Source: Bufo bufo
Lineage: Eukaryota; Chordata; Amphibia; Anura; Bufonidae
Direction: 5' to 3'
Assembly (NCBI RefSeq): GCF_905171765.1
Contig: NC_053390.1
Location: forward strand, 139,037,468-139,101,467
Length of the DNA: 64,000 nucleotides
A model generated the notes under the pieces. That model saw nothing but the letters and a program-made list of their open reading frames with translations, did not search any database and was not told the DNA's origin. Positions 10,884-20,954 of this stretch are shown here, piece after piece (the stretch's first letter is position 1; the number at the start of each line of letters is the position of its first letter). Position numbers and translations under genes: made by a program.

Positions 10884-11851
10884 CTAAATACAGGCATCTA
10901 ACCGTTCAATCGTCTTGGGCCTTCTTTGTTGCACCTTCCTCTTTATGATGCGCCAAATGTTCTCTATAGGTGAAAGATCTGGACTGCAGACTGGCCATTT
11001 CAGTACCCGGATCCTTCTCCTACGCAGCCATGATGTTGTGATTGATGCAGAATGTGGTCTGGCATTATCTTGTTGAAAAATGCAGGGTCTTTCCTGAAAG
11101 AGATGACGTCTGGATGGGAGCATATGTTGTTCTAGAACCTGAATATATTTTTTTGCATTGATGGTGCCTTTCCAGACATGCAAGCTGCCCATGCCACACG
11201 CACTCATGCAACCCCATACCATCAGAGATGCAGGCTTCTGAACTGAGCGTTGATAACAACTTGGGTTGTCCTTGTCCTCTTTGGTCCGGATGACATGGCG
11301 CCCCAGATTTCCAAAAAGAACTTCGAATCGTGACTCGTCTGACCACAGAACAGTCTTCCATTTTGCCACACTCCATTTTAAATGATCCCTGGCCAGTGAA
11401 AACGCCTGAGCTTGTGGATCTTGCTTAGAAATGGCTTCTTTTTTGCACTGTAGAGTTTCAGTTGGCAACAGTGGATGGCACGGTGGATTGTGTTCACTGA
11501 CAATGGTTTCTGGAAGTATTCCTGAGCCCATTCTGTGATTTCCTTTACAGTAGCATTCCTGTTTGTGGTGCAGTGTCATTTAAGGGCCCGGAGATCCCGG
11601 GCATCCAGTATGGTTTTACGGCCTTGACCCTTACGCACAGAGATTGTTCCAGATTCTCTGAATCTTCGGATGATGTTATGCACAGTTGATGATGATAGAT
11701 GCAAAGTCTTTGCAATTTTTCGCTGGGTAACACCTTTCTGATATTGCTCCACTATCTTTCTGCGCAACATTGTGGGAATTGGTGATCCTCTACCCATCTT
11801 GGCTTCTGAGAGACACTGCCACTCTGAGAAGCTCTTTTTATACCCAATCAT
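10884..11851 (-). pseudogene. Tc1-family transposase with nonsense and frameshift
   Basis: The N-terminal frame (11851 down to 11576) carries the helix-turn-helix region: GRGSPIPTMLRRKIVEQYQK, then VTQRKIAKTLHLSSSTVHN and GQGRKT. It ends in TGA near 11578 where the family normally has Trp. The same frame continues readable to about 11400, where a frameshift moves the reading into the catalytic frame (to 10884). All three catalytic acidic motifs are visible there: [20 protein letters not shown] and [11 protein letters not shown]. The catalytic residues look intact, so inactivation comes from the stop and frameshift. Two independent lesions make expression of a full transposase very unlikely. 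Confidence 0.9.
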
Positions 11852-12119
11852 GTTGCCAATTGACCTAATTAGTGTTAATTGGTCTTCCAGCTCTTCGTTA
11901 TGCTCAAATTTACTTTTTCCAGCCTCTTATTTCTACTTGTCCTAACTTTTTTGGGATTTGTTGACACTGTGAAAATTGGAATCAACGTATTTTTCCTTTA
12001 AAATGATACATTTACTCAGATTAAACGTTTGATCTGTCATCTACTTTCTATTACAAATAAAATATTGACATTTGCCATCTCCACATCATTGCATTCAGTT
12101 TTTATTCACAATTTGTTTA

Positions 12120-12437
12120 GGCTCAATTCACACCTGAGCGTTCTGAAAGGAGCGCTCTGTATGCGCGATTGTACGGACGTTTACAAGCGCGCATACAGAG
12201 ACAAGCGTGCACACAGTGTCGCGCGTTCCCGAAAGTCTATAGTACGGGAACGCGCGACAAGCGCCCAAAAAAACGCTACAGAACTTGTGTGAGCGTCGGG
12301 CGTTTTACAGCGCGATCGTACGCGCTGTAAAACGCCCAGGTGAGAACCATTCCCATAGGGAAGCATTGGTTTCTCCTTGTTGAGCGTTTTACAGCGCGTA
12401 GGAACGCGCTGTAAAACGCTCAGGTGTGAATTGAGCC
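12120..12437. mobile_element. PIF/Harbinger-type MITE inside Tc1 terminal repeat
   Basis: Ends GGCTCAATTCACACCTGAGCG and complement, flanked by TTA (12117-12119) and TAA (12438-12440). The interior repeats AGCGCG/CGCGCT palindromes (CGTTTTACAGCGCG). The interrupted Tc1 terminal repeat resumes as GTGTCCCAAC directly after it, so this insertion postdates the Tc1. Confidence 0.85.
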
Positions 12438-14223
12438 TAAGTGTCCCAACTTTTTTGGAATCCGGTTTGTATTTCAAATATATTTAGCAACATAATTTAT
12501 ATATGTGACATATATTTAAAATATATTTTTCTTCCATGTGGGTTTTACCTGTAATTGGGGCTACTCTGTCACCCCCAGTTACAGGCGAAATCAATAGTGA
12601 AAAAAAAAGGTGAAGTTATATGTCCCCCATAGTTCTTGTATGACCTTATGTAAAATAAAAAATAAAAAAATAAAGGGTTTTATAAAAAAATAAAAAAAAG
12701 GTTTGACATGTAAAAAAAAAAATCCCCATTTAAGTAATTAAAAAAAAATTTTTAAATAGAAAAAAAATTATAAAATAGACATATTTGATATTGCCACGTC
12801 CGTGACACTGGCTCTATAAATATATCACATGAGCCACCCGATCCAATAAACACCATAAAAAAAAACTGTGTTAAAAAAAGCAATTTTTGTCACCTTACAT
12901 CACAAAAAGTGCAACACCAAGTGATCAGAAAGGCGTATGTCCCACAAAATGATACTAATAAAACCGTCACCTCATCCTGCCAAAAATAAGCCCCTACATA
13001 ATAAAATCGCTCAAAAAAAACAACTAAAACTATAGCTCTCAGAACATGGAGACATTAAAACAGCTATTATTGTGTTAAAATGAAATAAATTAAAAAAAAA
13101 TACATATTAGGTATCTCCGTGTCCGTAACAACCAACTCTATAAAAATATCACATGACCTAACCACATCAGGTGAACACCATAAAAAAAATAAAAAAATAA
13201 CAACTACAAAAAAAAGCAATTTTTTTGTCACCTTACATCACAAAAATTGCAACACCAGTCGATCATAAAGTCATATGCCCCCCAAAGTAGTACCAATCAG
13301 ACCGTAATCTCATCCTGCAAAAAATAAGGCCCTACCTAAGACAATCGGTCAAACATTTTTAAAAACTATGGCTCTCAGACAATGGAGACACTAAAATATG
13401 ATTTTTTTTTTTGCTTCAAAACTGCTATCATTGTTTTAAAGTGATATAAATAAAAAAAATGACATTTTAGGTCATCCGTAACAACCTGCTCTATAAAAAT
13501 ATCACATGACCTCATCCCTTAGGTGAACACCGCAAAAAAATGAAAATAAAAACATTGCCAAAATAGAAATTTTTTTAACCTATGGAGACACTAAAACATA
13601 ATTTTTTTTGTTTCAAAAATGCTATTATTGTGTAAAGCTTAAATAAATAAGAAAAAATATACTTATTAGGTATTTCCACATCTGTAACGATCTGCTCTAT
13701 AAAAATGTCACATGATCTAACCCCTCAGGTGAACTCTGTAAAAATAAAAAAATAAAAACTGTTCCAAATCAAACAATTTACCCCATAAAGTCTAATAATG
13801 ATTGATTAAAAAATCATATGTACCCAAAAATGGTACATATAAAAAGGTCAACTCTTCCTGCAAAAAACAAGCAGAAAAATAAAAAAATATGGCATTCAAA
13901 AAATTGAGACACAAAACTTTTTTTTTCAAAAATGCTTTATTATGTAAAACTGAAACAAACAAAGTATACATATTTGATATCATTGCATCCGTAACAACCT
14001 GCTCTATAAAAATAGCACATGATCTACTCTATCAGATGAATGCTGTAAAAAAATAAAAGTAAAAACAGTGCCGAAAAAGCAATTTTTTTTATTACCTTGC
14101 CTCAAAAAAAACGTAATATAGAGCAATTATAAATCATATGTACGCCAAAATAGTACCAATAGAACTGACACCTTATCCTCTAGTTTCCAAAATTGGGTCA
14201 CTTTTTGGGAATTTCTACTGTAA

Positions 14224-14701
14224 GGCCTCCTGCACACGACCGTATGGCTTTTTCAGTGTTTTGCGGTCCGTTTTTTACTGATCCGTTGTTCTGTTTATTG
14301 TTTTTGTTGTGTTTCCGTTTCCGTTTCGTTTTTCCGTATGGCATATACAGTATACAGTAATTACATAGAAAAAATTGGGCTGGGCGTAACATTTTCAATA
14401 GATGGTTCCCCAAAAAACTGAACGGATATCGAGGACATACGGATGCATTTCCGTATGTGTTCCGTTTTTTTGCGGACCCATTCACTTGAATGGAGCCACG
14501 GAACGTGATTTGCAGGCAATAATAGGACATGTTCTATCTTTCAACGGAACAGACAAACGGAAATACGGAAACGGAATGCATAGGGAGTACATTCAGTTTT
14601 TTTGTGGAACCATTGAAATGAATGGTTCCGTATACGGACCGTATACGGAACGCAAAAAACGGCCAGTAAACGAAAAAAAAAAAGGCTGTGTGCAGGAGGC
14701 C
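14224..14701. mobile_element. PIF/Harbinger-type MITE
   Basis: Ends GGCCTCCTGCACACGACCG and CTGTGTGCAGGAGGCC, TAA on both sides (14221-14223, 14702-14704). Internal inverted repeats include TCCGTATACGGACC-type palindromes. Nested in the TTAA element. Confidence 0.82.
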
Positions 14702-15275
14702 TAAGGGTGCATCAGCGGGCTTCAAATGGGATATGGCATCCAAAAGCCAGTTCAGCAAAATCTGCCTCCCAAAAACCATATGGCACTCCTTTTCTTCTGC
14801 GCCCAGCCCTGTGCCCTTACATCAGTTTACGACCACATGTGGGGTGTTTATGTAAACCACAGAATCAGGGTAATAAATATTAAGTTTTATATGGCTGTTA
14901 ACCCTCGATGTGTTAATGAAAAAAATGGATTCAAATGGAAAATCTGCCAAAAAAGTGAAATTTAGAAATGTTATCTCCATTTTCTTTTAATTCTTTTGGA
15001 ACACCTAAAGGGTTAGCAAAGTTAGCAAAATCAGTTTGGAGTAATTTGAGGGGTGTAGTTTCTACAATGGAGTCATTTATGGGGGGTTTCCACTATGTAA
15101 GCCCCACAAAGTGACTTCAGAACTGAACTGGTCCTTAAAAAAGTTGACATTGGAAATTTTCTTAAAAAACATCCTAAAAAAATAAAATTACATTACCAAA
15201 ATTATGCCCACATAAAGTAGATATATGAGGAATGTTAATTAATGAATATTTTATGAGGCATCACTATCTGTCTTA

Positions 15276-15600
15276 GGCCTCTTGCACACGGCCGTTGTTT
15301 GGGTCTGCATCCGAACCGCCATTTTTGCGGCTCGGATACGGACCCATTCACTTCAATGGGGCTGCAAAAGATGCGGACAGCACTCCGTGTGCTGTCCGTA
15401 TCCGTTGCTCCGTTCCGTGGCCCCGCAAAAAAAATAGAACATGTCCTATTCTTGTCCGTCTTGCGGACAAGAATAGACATTTCTACAATGGGCCGCCCGT
15501 TCCGTTCTGCAAATTGCGGAAGGCACATGGGTGGCTTCCGTTTTTTGCGGATCCGCGGTTTGCGGACCGCAAAAAACGAAACGGTCGTGTGCATGAGGCC
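15276..15600. mobile_element. PIF/Harbinger-type MITE
   Basis: Ends GGCCTCTTGCACACGGCCG and CGTGTGCATGAGGCC, TTA on both sides (15273-15275, 15601-15603). The interior repeats TTTGCGGACCGCAAAAAACG-type palindromes. Nested in the same TTAA element. Confidence 0.85.
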
Positions 15601-16147
15601 TTAAAAGCAGAGAGATTCAAATTTAGAAAACAGTGAATTTTTTTTATGTTTGTTAACTTTTGGATAAAAAAATAAATAAAGGTAGAACATATTGACTGAA
15701 ATTTACCATTAACATGAAGTACAATGTATCACGAGAAAACAATCTCTGAATGGCTTGGATAAGTAAAAGCATTCCAAAGTTATTACCACATAAAATGACA
15801 CATGTCAGATTTGCTAAATTAGGCCTGGTCAGGAAGGGGGTAAATGGTCCGGTCTGGAAGTGGTTAAGAACATTTATTAAAGATTTCACGCCACTATTGT
15901 GGTATAAAAAAGTCGCAAATTATGGCACACGTTATATTTGCACCATAATTTGTCACTTTTTAGCTTCTCGACATTTTCTGAAATACTCGACCGTGGAGAC
16001 AAGATTCCAAAATAAATTTATATTCTATAATCAGTGGCGGACTGGGGCCCACCAGAGGAAATTATTCTCAAACCTTATTTGATCTATAAAGTTTAATAGG
16101 TTTAGAATCAAAGAAATAGGCCCTAATGGCAAGTGACTGCTTGAAAA

Positions 16148-16312
16148 GTGTTTTTTACAATGGATCCGCAAAAAAATGGAAGGTACTCCATGTGCATTCC
16201 GTTTCCGTATGTCGGTTTGTCAGTTTCGCAAAAAAATTTAACGGAATGCACACGGATGTCATCCGTATTTTTTGCAGATCCGTGTTTTGCAGTCATGTGC
16301 ACGAGCCCTTAC
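16148..16312. mobile_element. Truncated PIF/Harbinger-type MITE (right end)
   Basis: The right end ATGTGCACGAGCCC followed by TTA resembles the 15600 terminus. The interior (TTTTTTGCAGATCCGTGTTT, CCGTTTCCGTATG) matches the family. No matching left end is visible. Confidence 0.55.
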
Positions 16313-16650
16313 TGTGGTAGCCAGTCTGGCCCATAGCAGAATCCAAAATAAAGTCAATCCTTAGGCCAGACCCCAAAATGAATTCAAACCCAACCCCATG
16401 TCCTCTTCATTTCTGGGTGCCACCACACACTGGATCCTTTACACTGCTGAAAACAATCCACTAAATATGGACTTGACAAGATACATTCCAGTTTAATCAT
16501 TGTAAACTGATCATCTCTCCTCTCTAATCCACTACACATTCTTTGTATCACAAATGAACTGTGGATTCTAGTTCCTGCATGAACATGACAAAGTCCACCA
16601 AGTAAGTAACTGCATTAAAGGATAAAACTAAAGAAGAAAACATGGAAACA
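16313..16650. other. Stretch with no recognised gene
   Basis: I see no repeat termini or domains in this stretch. It lies between a MITE fragment and a Tc1 remnant. Confidence 0.35.
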
Positions 16651-16870
16651 TACACTCATCAGCCATAACATTAACCCATTGACAGAAGTGAATAACACTG
16701 ACTATCTTGTTACAAAGACCCCTTTGAAGAGGTAAGATATGCATTGTATTAGACAGCAAGTAAAGAGTCTGTTCTTGAAGTTAATGTATTGGAACCAGAA
16801 AAAATGGGCAAGGGTAAGGATTTGGGCAATTAAGACAAGGGCCAAATTGTGGTGGGCAGATGACTGGAAA
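16651..16870 (+). pseudogene. 5' remnant of another Tc1/mariner element
   Basis: Begins with ACACTCATCAGCCATAACAT, the terminal sequence of a Tc1 family known from fish and frogs. From 16805 a decayed transposase start follows (MGKGKDLGN, stop, DKGQIVV), recognisable as the first residues of the DNA-binding domain. An in-frame stop after nine residues and loss of everything beyond about 16870 make it dead. Recognition rests on memory of this family's ends and has moderate certainty. Confidence 0.6.
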
Positions 16871-17226
16871 AGATAATGAGACAAACAATGAACCAGTGAC
16901 ATCATAGGCACATGGGAAGCATTCTTTCAGATGAGGCCAGATTAAGATGGCAACTGGTCTCGTGAGACCATCTTAATCTCGTGCATGTGACATTACTGTG
17001 AGCAGCAGCACATGGATGCATTATGAATCCTAACCTGGATTCATTATGATTGTGGCATGCACCATAGATCTTTGATTTGGATTCATATCATCTATCATTA
17101 TCATCTCTAGCACCAAGATCGCTGCAAAAACACAATTTCATCATTCATCTTTATTTCCAACACAATCCTCCTCTCAATCCCCATTTTTTAAGCTATTTAG
17201 GTGATATTGACTTGGGATGAGTGAAT
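16871..17226. other. Stretch with no recognised gene
   Basis: Contains a short inverted repeat (CTGGTCTCGTGAGACCATCTTA region, 16945-16980). No coding or repeat-family signal otherwise. It is the left flank of the Gypsy element. Confidence 0.35.
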
Positions 17227-17231
17227 ACTGG

Positions 17232-17435
17232 TGTCACGATACTAGTGGAATACTGCTGGAATCCAAAGGCAGGGACAAGGCCTAAACACAGGAAGCACTG
17301 AAGTCTTGAACTCTTGAACAGGAGGTAGCAGGAATGCAGATGAAATCAAGGATCCAGCCGAGAAGTCAGGAGGAAAACCAGTGAGTGGTCAGCAGGTGTC
17401 CAGGAGTTGCAGGGTAAACCGCAAGGAGTAGGAAC
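17232..17435 (-). repeat. Gypsy 3' LTR, distal piece
   Basis: Matches 38274-38470 of the other LTR and starts TGTCACGATAC. Cut at 17435 by the ERV; the remainder of this LTR is at 23809-24018. Confidence 0.88.
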
Positions 17436-17934
17436 TGTTGTGGCAGGCCAAGGGTCAGCCACGTGATGATCGTTGCCTCATGTTCAGGTGAATGACGTCG
17501 ACGGAGGAAATTGACAGAAGTCTGAGTATAGTTCAAAACCTTGTCAGGATCCTAACATAAGATTTCCTGCAGCCTTTATTTATACACAGTTCAAAAGGGT
17601 GTAACCCCTCAAAGTAAAACATGATTGGTTTACAGACATTTCAATAATGGCTTTTGAATCAATCTATTGATTGGTTAGTATTTTACCAGTTTCACTTTAG
17701 CAAAAATGTGTTAACTAATGAGTTTAGATGTTTTAACAAGAGATGCATATTTTTGCTTAGTAGTACATACAAATCTTATCTTATCTTAACATACACAGCT
17801 CACTCTTATAGGTTTTTTAGCTTATGCTTGTTCTTTTCCAAATGTCACCACATTGTATCACGTATACAGAGAAAATGAAAACATCTTATGAATTTTATAT
17901 CCACTTTCAGAAAAGCTGGATAATTTCCTTAACA
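17436..17934 (-). repeat. ERV 3' LTR
   Basis: Compared by eye with 23306-23804, it differs only at 17762 (A here, T at 23632). It contains TATAAATAAAGG (complement at 17573-17584), which could serve as TATA box and, in the 3' LTR, as polyadenylation signal. Confidence 0.95.
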
Positions 17935-17950
17935 TTTCCCTCCTTTTTTT
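17935..17950 (-). other. ERV polypurine tract
   Basis: On the minus strand AAAAAAAGGAGGGAAA lies directly upstream of the 3' LTR start (TGTTAAGG). This is the position and composition expected for the plus-strand DNA primer. Confidence 0.85.
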
Positions 17951-18584
17951 CAATTTTTCTGTTCACGTGGTAGATGTTTTGCTCTGAAGGCTTCATTGTA
18001 TCATGTGTGTGTGTGTGTTAACTGCTAACCTGCCTGGACAAACAAATGACCCCTTAGACAGCCCGTACTTCACAGAGTATACAGATAAGCTGCATAGACC
18101 ATGCGATGCAAGCATCGATTCCAGTCTGTCTAGTAGTTGTCATTTGATTAAGCATACATACATTTTATTAAAACCACATACGACACACAAACACACTAAG
18201 TGGATGTAGGTGCAGCATTGTTGTTCCATGCATCTTTGTCCATAGTTCTGGATACACCTTCTTCTGCTCCTGTGTTGGAATCTCTAGGAGCTGGTTGATC
18301 AGCTATACCTGCTAGGAGCATCAGCAGTAAGCCTAAAAGTTTCTGTGTAGCTGTGGTCCTCTGTTGTAGAATCAGGAAGATGAACATCATCTTGGGCGTT
18401 GCTGTCCCTTGGTTGGACAGTGCTGTCAATCATAGCATATCCCTTGACCAATATGGTGAGTAGGCCTGGAACCGCCTTGAAAGTCCACCTCCATCCTCCT
18501 CTAGTCAACGTTATTGACACTGATAGGAAACCTGGGATGGACACTTCCTTCCTGCCAAATATGCGTCTCCATCCGAACTTCCAC
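17951..18584 (-). other. ERV 3' region without recognisable env
   Basis: Between the integrase remnant and the polypurine tract. A minus frame of about 80 residues (18544-18299) contains SIPGFLSVSITLTRGGWRWT but no signal peptide, fusion peptide or transmembrane helix that would identify an envelope protein. It is probably the fused remains of the pol 3' end and env after deletion. A TG dinucleotide run lies at 18004-18020. Confidence 0.5.
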
Positions 18585-19631
18585 TTAGGACCTAATGCTA
18601 CTTAATACAGAACAGAAAGTAATAAACGCAGTAACCGTACAACATGAGTGATTCCATCTGGGACCACCACTATAGTGACTCCATACTGTTGAGAATGTAG
18701 AGCTTGTGTGATCCCTAGGGTCTTCAGTATGTGTCCCATTTATTTCCCCAGTGAAGTGGGTACCTCTGTCTGATTCTATCACTTCTGGAATCCCATTTCT
18801 GCAGACTACCTCTGACAATATTTTCTTAGCAGTATTTTTGGCTGTAGCCGTAGTTACTGGCCAGGCTTCTGACCAGCCTGAGAATACATCAATGGCTACA
18901 AGGACATACTCATATTTGCTCACCTTGGGTAGCTGTATGTAATCCACCTGCACTCTTTGAAACAGGTACAAGGGTTTGGGAGTGTATTTCTTGGGGGTCT
19001 TTATAAACCTCCCAGGGTTATGTCTGGCACATGTAAGACAACCCTGAACAAACTTTTCAAAGAGGGTCTGAATTCCAGGTGCAAACCAATGTTCTAACAC
19101 TAGTGCGCTCATAGCTCCTTTCGACAAATGAGTAGGGCCATGTGCTAAATTGGCCATCATCGGATACAAACTCAGAGGCAAACATGTTCTGCCATTTACC
19201 TGCCAGAGCTGTCCTGTCTTCGTAGCCCCCGCCTCCATCCATACCTTTTTGTCTTGAGGCGTTATCTGGGCCTGTAATTCCTGCAAGAGCGACAAATCTG
19301 GCATAGTTGGAACAAATAATGTCAGGAGCGGCAGACCAGCTGCTTGTTTGGCTGCTTGGTCTGCTTGAGCATTTTCCACAGCTAGCGGATCATCTTGCTT
19401 CACATGGTCTGGCACTTTAACAATGGCTACCTCTGTGGGCAGCTCTAGGGCCTCTATGAGGCTCTGTACTGCTTCTGAATTTTTGATTGGTTTGCCCGAT
19501 GAAGTCAGAAATCCCCTAGTTTTCCAGATAACACCAAAGTCATGTGCTACCCTGAAAGCATACCTGGAATCAGTGTAACAATTTATTCTCAGTCCCTTAC
19601 CCATTGTACATGCGTCAGTGAGTGCCTTCAA
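18585..19631 (-). pseudogene. pol: ERV pol: RNase H C-terminal part and integrase, truncated
   Basis: An open frame of 348 residues. Residues 1-95 are the C-terminal RNase H, with YTDSRYA (Asp 21) and the last acidic site near NAQADQAAK (Asp 91). The integrase zinc-binding module follows: His 164, His 168, Cys 198, Cys 201. The catalytic core has Asp 230 (VQVDYIQL) and Asp 288 (ESDRGTHF). The frame then leaves the family abruptly at about residue 297, so the third catalytic residue (Glu) and the C-terminal domain are missing. Normally the enzyme would join viral DNA to the host genome; this copy cannot. The RNase H start lies in another frame upstream. Confidence 0.9.
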
Positions 19632-20014
19632 CTCCGCCTCCTGTGCAGACGCACAAGATGGGAGTGGGTTTTGTATGATTACCTTACCATCCTGGATTAC
19701 CGCATACCCGGTGACAAAGTGTCCTTGTTCGTCATTCCACCATCTGGAGCCATCTACAAAATACTAAAATACTCAGCATCAGGAATAGTTAATGGTGTTT
19801 CAGTAACATTTGATAACCCTTTTGTTTCTTCAATCATCAATTCATGACAGTTATGATTTGCAACTGGATCAGACATTTCTACTCCTCCCACTCCCCCCTC
19901 CTCTTCTAAATCCACTGGCATCAAAGTAGCTGGATTTAGAACAGTACATCGCTGCAAGGTAATGTGGGGACTGAGTAGTGTCATCTCATATTTTGTGATT
20001 CTGGCTTGAGACAA
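19632..20014 (-). pseudogene. pol: ERV pol: connection domain and RNase H start
   Basis: Runs from the connection domain (SQARITKYEM, then VLNPATLMP) into the RNase H start (VDGSRWWND, the first catalytic Asp). A frameshift near 20030 separates it from RT, and another near 19760 separates it from the downstream RNase H frame. The VLNPATLMP phrase is characteristic of gammaretrovirus-like pol, which supports class I assignment. Confidence 0.85.
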
Positions 20015-20019
20015 ATGTT

Positions 20020-20656
20020 TCAGTTTGGTGGTGTGTCAATACAATCCAAACTGGTAGAATAGTATACAATGGGCCGCATACGGTCCCCGTGTTTCTGCGT
20101 CAGTACACCTGAGGCAAATCCCCCTTGCTCATGACAATACAATGTGAAAGTTTGTTTGTAATTGGGGATGCCCAATGCTGGTGTTGTGGTGAGAGTGAGT
20201 TTTAATGCATGAAATGCACTCACAGCTCCTGATGTTAGTTCAAAGGTCTCTCCTTTGAGGCAGTCATATAGCAGCTGCATCATCTGAGAGCAATCCTTAA
20301 TCCAGGGGCGACAGTAACTGACAAGTCCAATAAAGGCACGCAGAGCCCTTGGAGTACTTGGCAGGGGGTGCTGCTGTATAGCAGTAACCCTCTCAGTTGT
20401 GAGGTGTTTAGTACCTGGAGAAATACAGTGACCTAGGAAAATCACAGTAGATTTACAAAGTTGCAGCTTCTCCTTGGAGGCTTTACAACTATTTTCAGCA
20501 AGGAAAATAAGCAAAGATAAAGTTTCTTCATTACACTGTTCAGAACTGTGGCAACAAAGTAACAGATCATCAATATATTGTAAAAGAACAGTGTCCGGAT
20601 AGGCCGGCTGCCAGGACTGCAACACAGAGTGTAAAGCAGTAGAGAAAATATATCTG
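20020..20656 (-). pseudogene. pol: ERV pol: reverse transcriptase, 5' half deleted
   Basis: The catalytic YIDD box is intact (20577-20566), followed by the usual LLLCC stretch, IFLGHCISPG and the thumb region (RALRAFIGLVSYCRPWI). The fingers and the first catalytic Asp region are absent: protease sequence joins RT sequence at about 20656, implying loss of well over 100 residues. Ends at a stop at 20020 caused by a frameshift. RT would copy genomic RNA to DNA inside the particle; this copy cannot encode an active enzyme. Confidence 0.9.
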
Positions 20657-20954
20657 AGCTTACCAACACATGTGTACCAATAGATAAGGCATCATGAATG
20701 TTAAGTTTAACAGGCTTTGTTAGTGGGAGTTTAACAGTTGTTCCCTCAACCCCTTGACAGTAGATGTAATCAGAGGAGATAAGTTCCTCAGGCACATATT
20801 TTTCTTGTATTAGGGTATGGGCTGCTCCTGTGTCCACCAAAAATTCTATTGAATTCCCCGTGTCCTCACATGTAGATGTGATGATTAGTTGTGGACCTGG
20901 GGTTGCGTCAAGGGGGTAGTTAACGTTGAGGGAACTCACAGGATTGCCGTCACT
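20657..20954 (-). pseudogene. pro: ERV protease, truncated
   Basis: In frame with gag after a TGA codon (20957-20955). The aspartic protease active site is FLVDTGAAHTLI (Asp at 20834-20832), and a flap-like GVEGTTVKLPLTK follows. The C-terminal portion, which carries the second conserved motif, is lost in the same deletion that removed the start of RT. The enzyme would cleave Gag and Pol during maturation. Confidence 0.9.

Larger units (their letters stand above)
10555..12469 (-). mobile_element. Tc1/mariner transposon carrying a nested MITE
   Basis: Terminal repeat CAAACCGGATTCCAAAAAAG at the left, its complement CTTTTTTGGAATCCGGTTTG at the right, flanked by TA on both sides (10553-10554, 12470-12471). 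The inner part of the repeat (TTGGGACACT, then AATCGTGAATAAAAACTG) also matches at the right but is interrupted by a PIF/Harbinger-type MITE. It sits inside the TTAA element. Confidence 0.93.
12472..15863 (-). mobile_element. Long TTAA-type element, AT-rich, left end unclear
   Basis: The right end reads GGTCTGGAAGTGG followed by TTAA (15864-15867), so on the minus strand it begins CCACTTCCAGACC. The body repeats a degenerate block of 250-300 bp with TCACATGACCTAACC, AGGTGAACACC and TCCGTAACAACCTGCTCTAT, seen near 12800, 13130, 13480, 13690 and 13990. The same block occurs on the opposite strand at 62200-62900 in the TTAA element there. No transposase frame. Contains MITEs at 14224 and 15276. 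Confidence 0.65.

Noticed and set aside
16030..16125. CAGTGGCGGACTGGGG as a hAT terminus
   Set aside because: The sequence resembles a hAT end, but no convincing right end or 8 bp duplication was found nearby.
18299..18544. Possible envelope remnant in the ERV
   Set aside because: No signal peptide, cleavage site, fusion peptide or membrane segment could be identified; left as unassigned.
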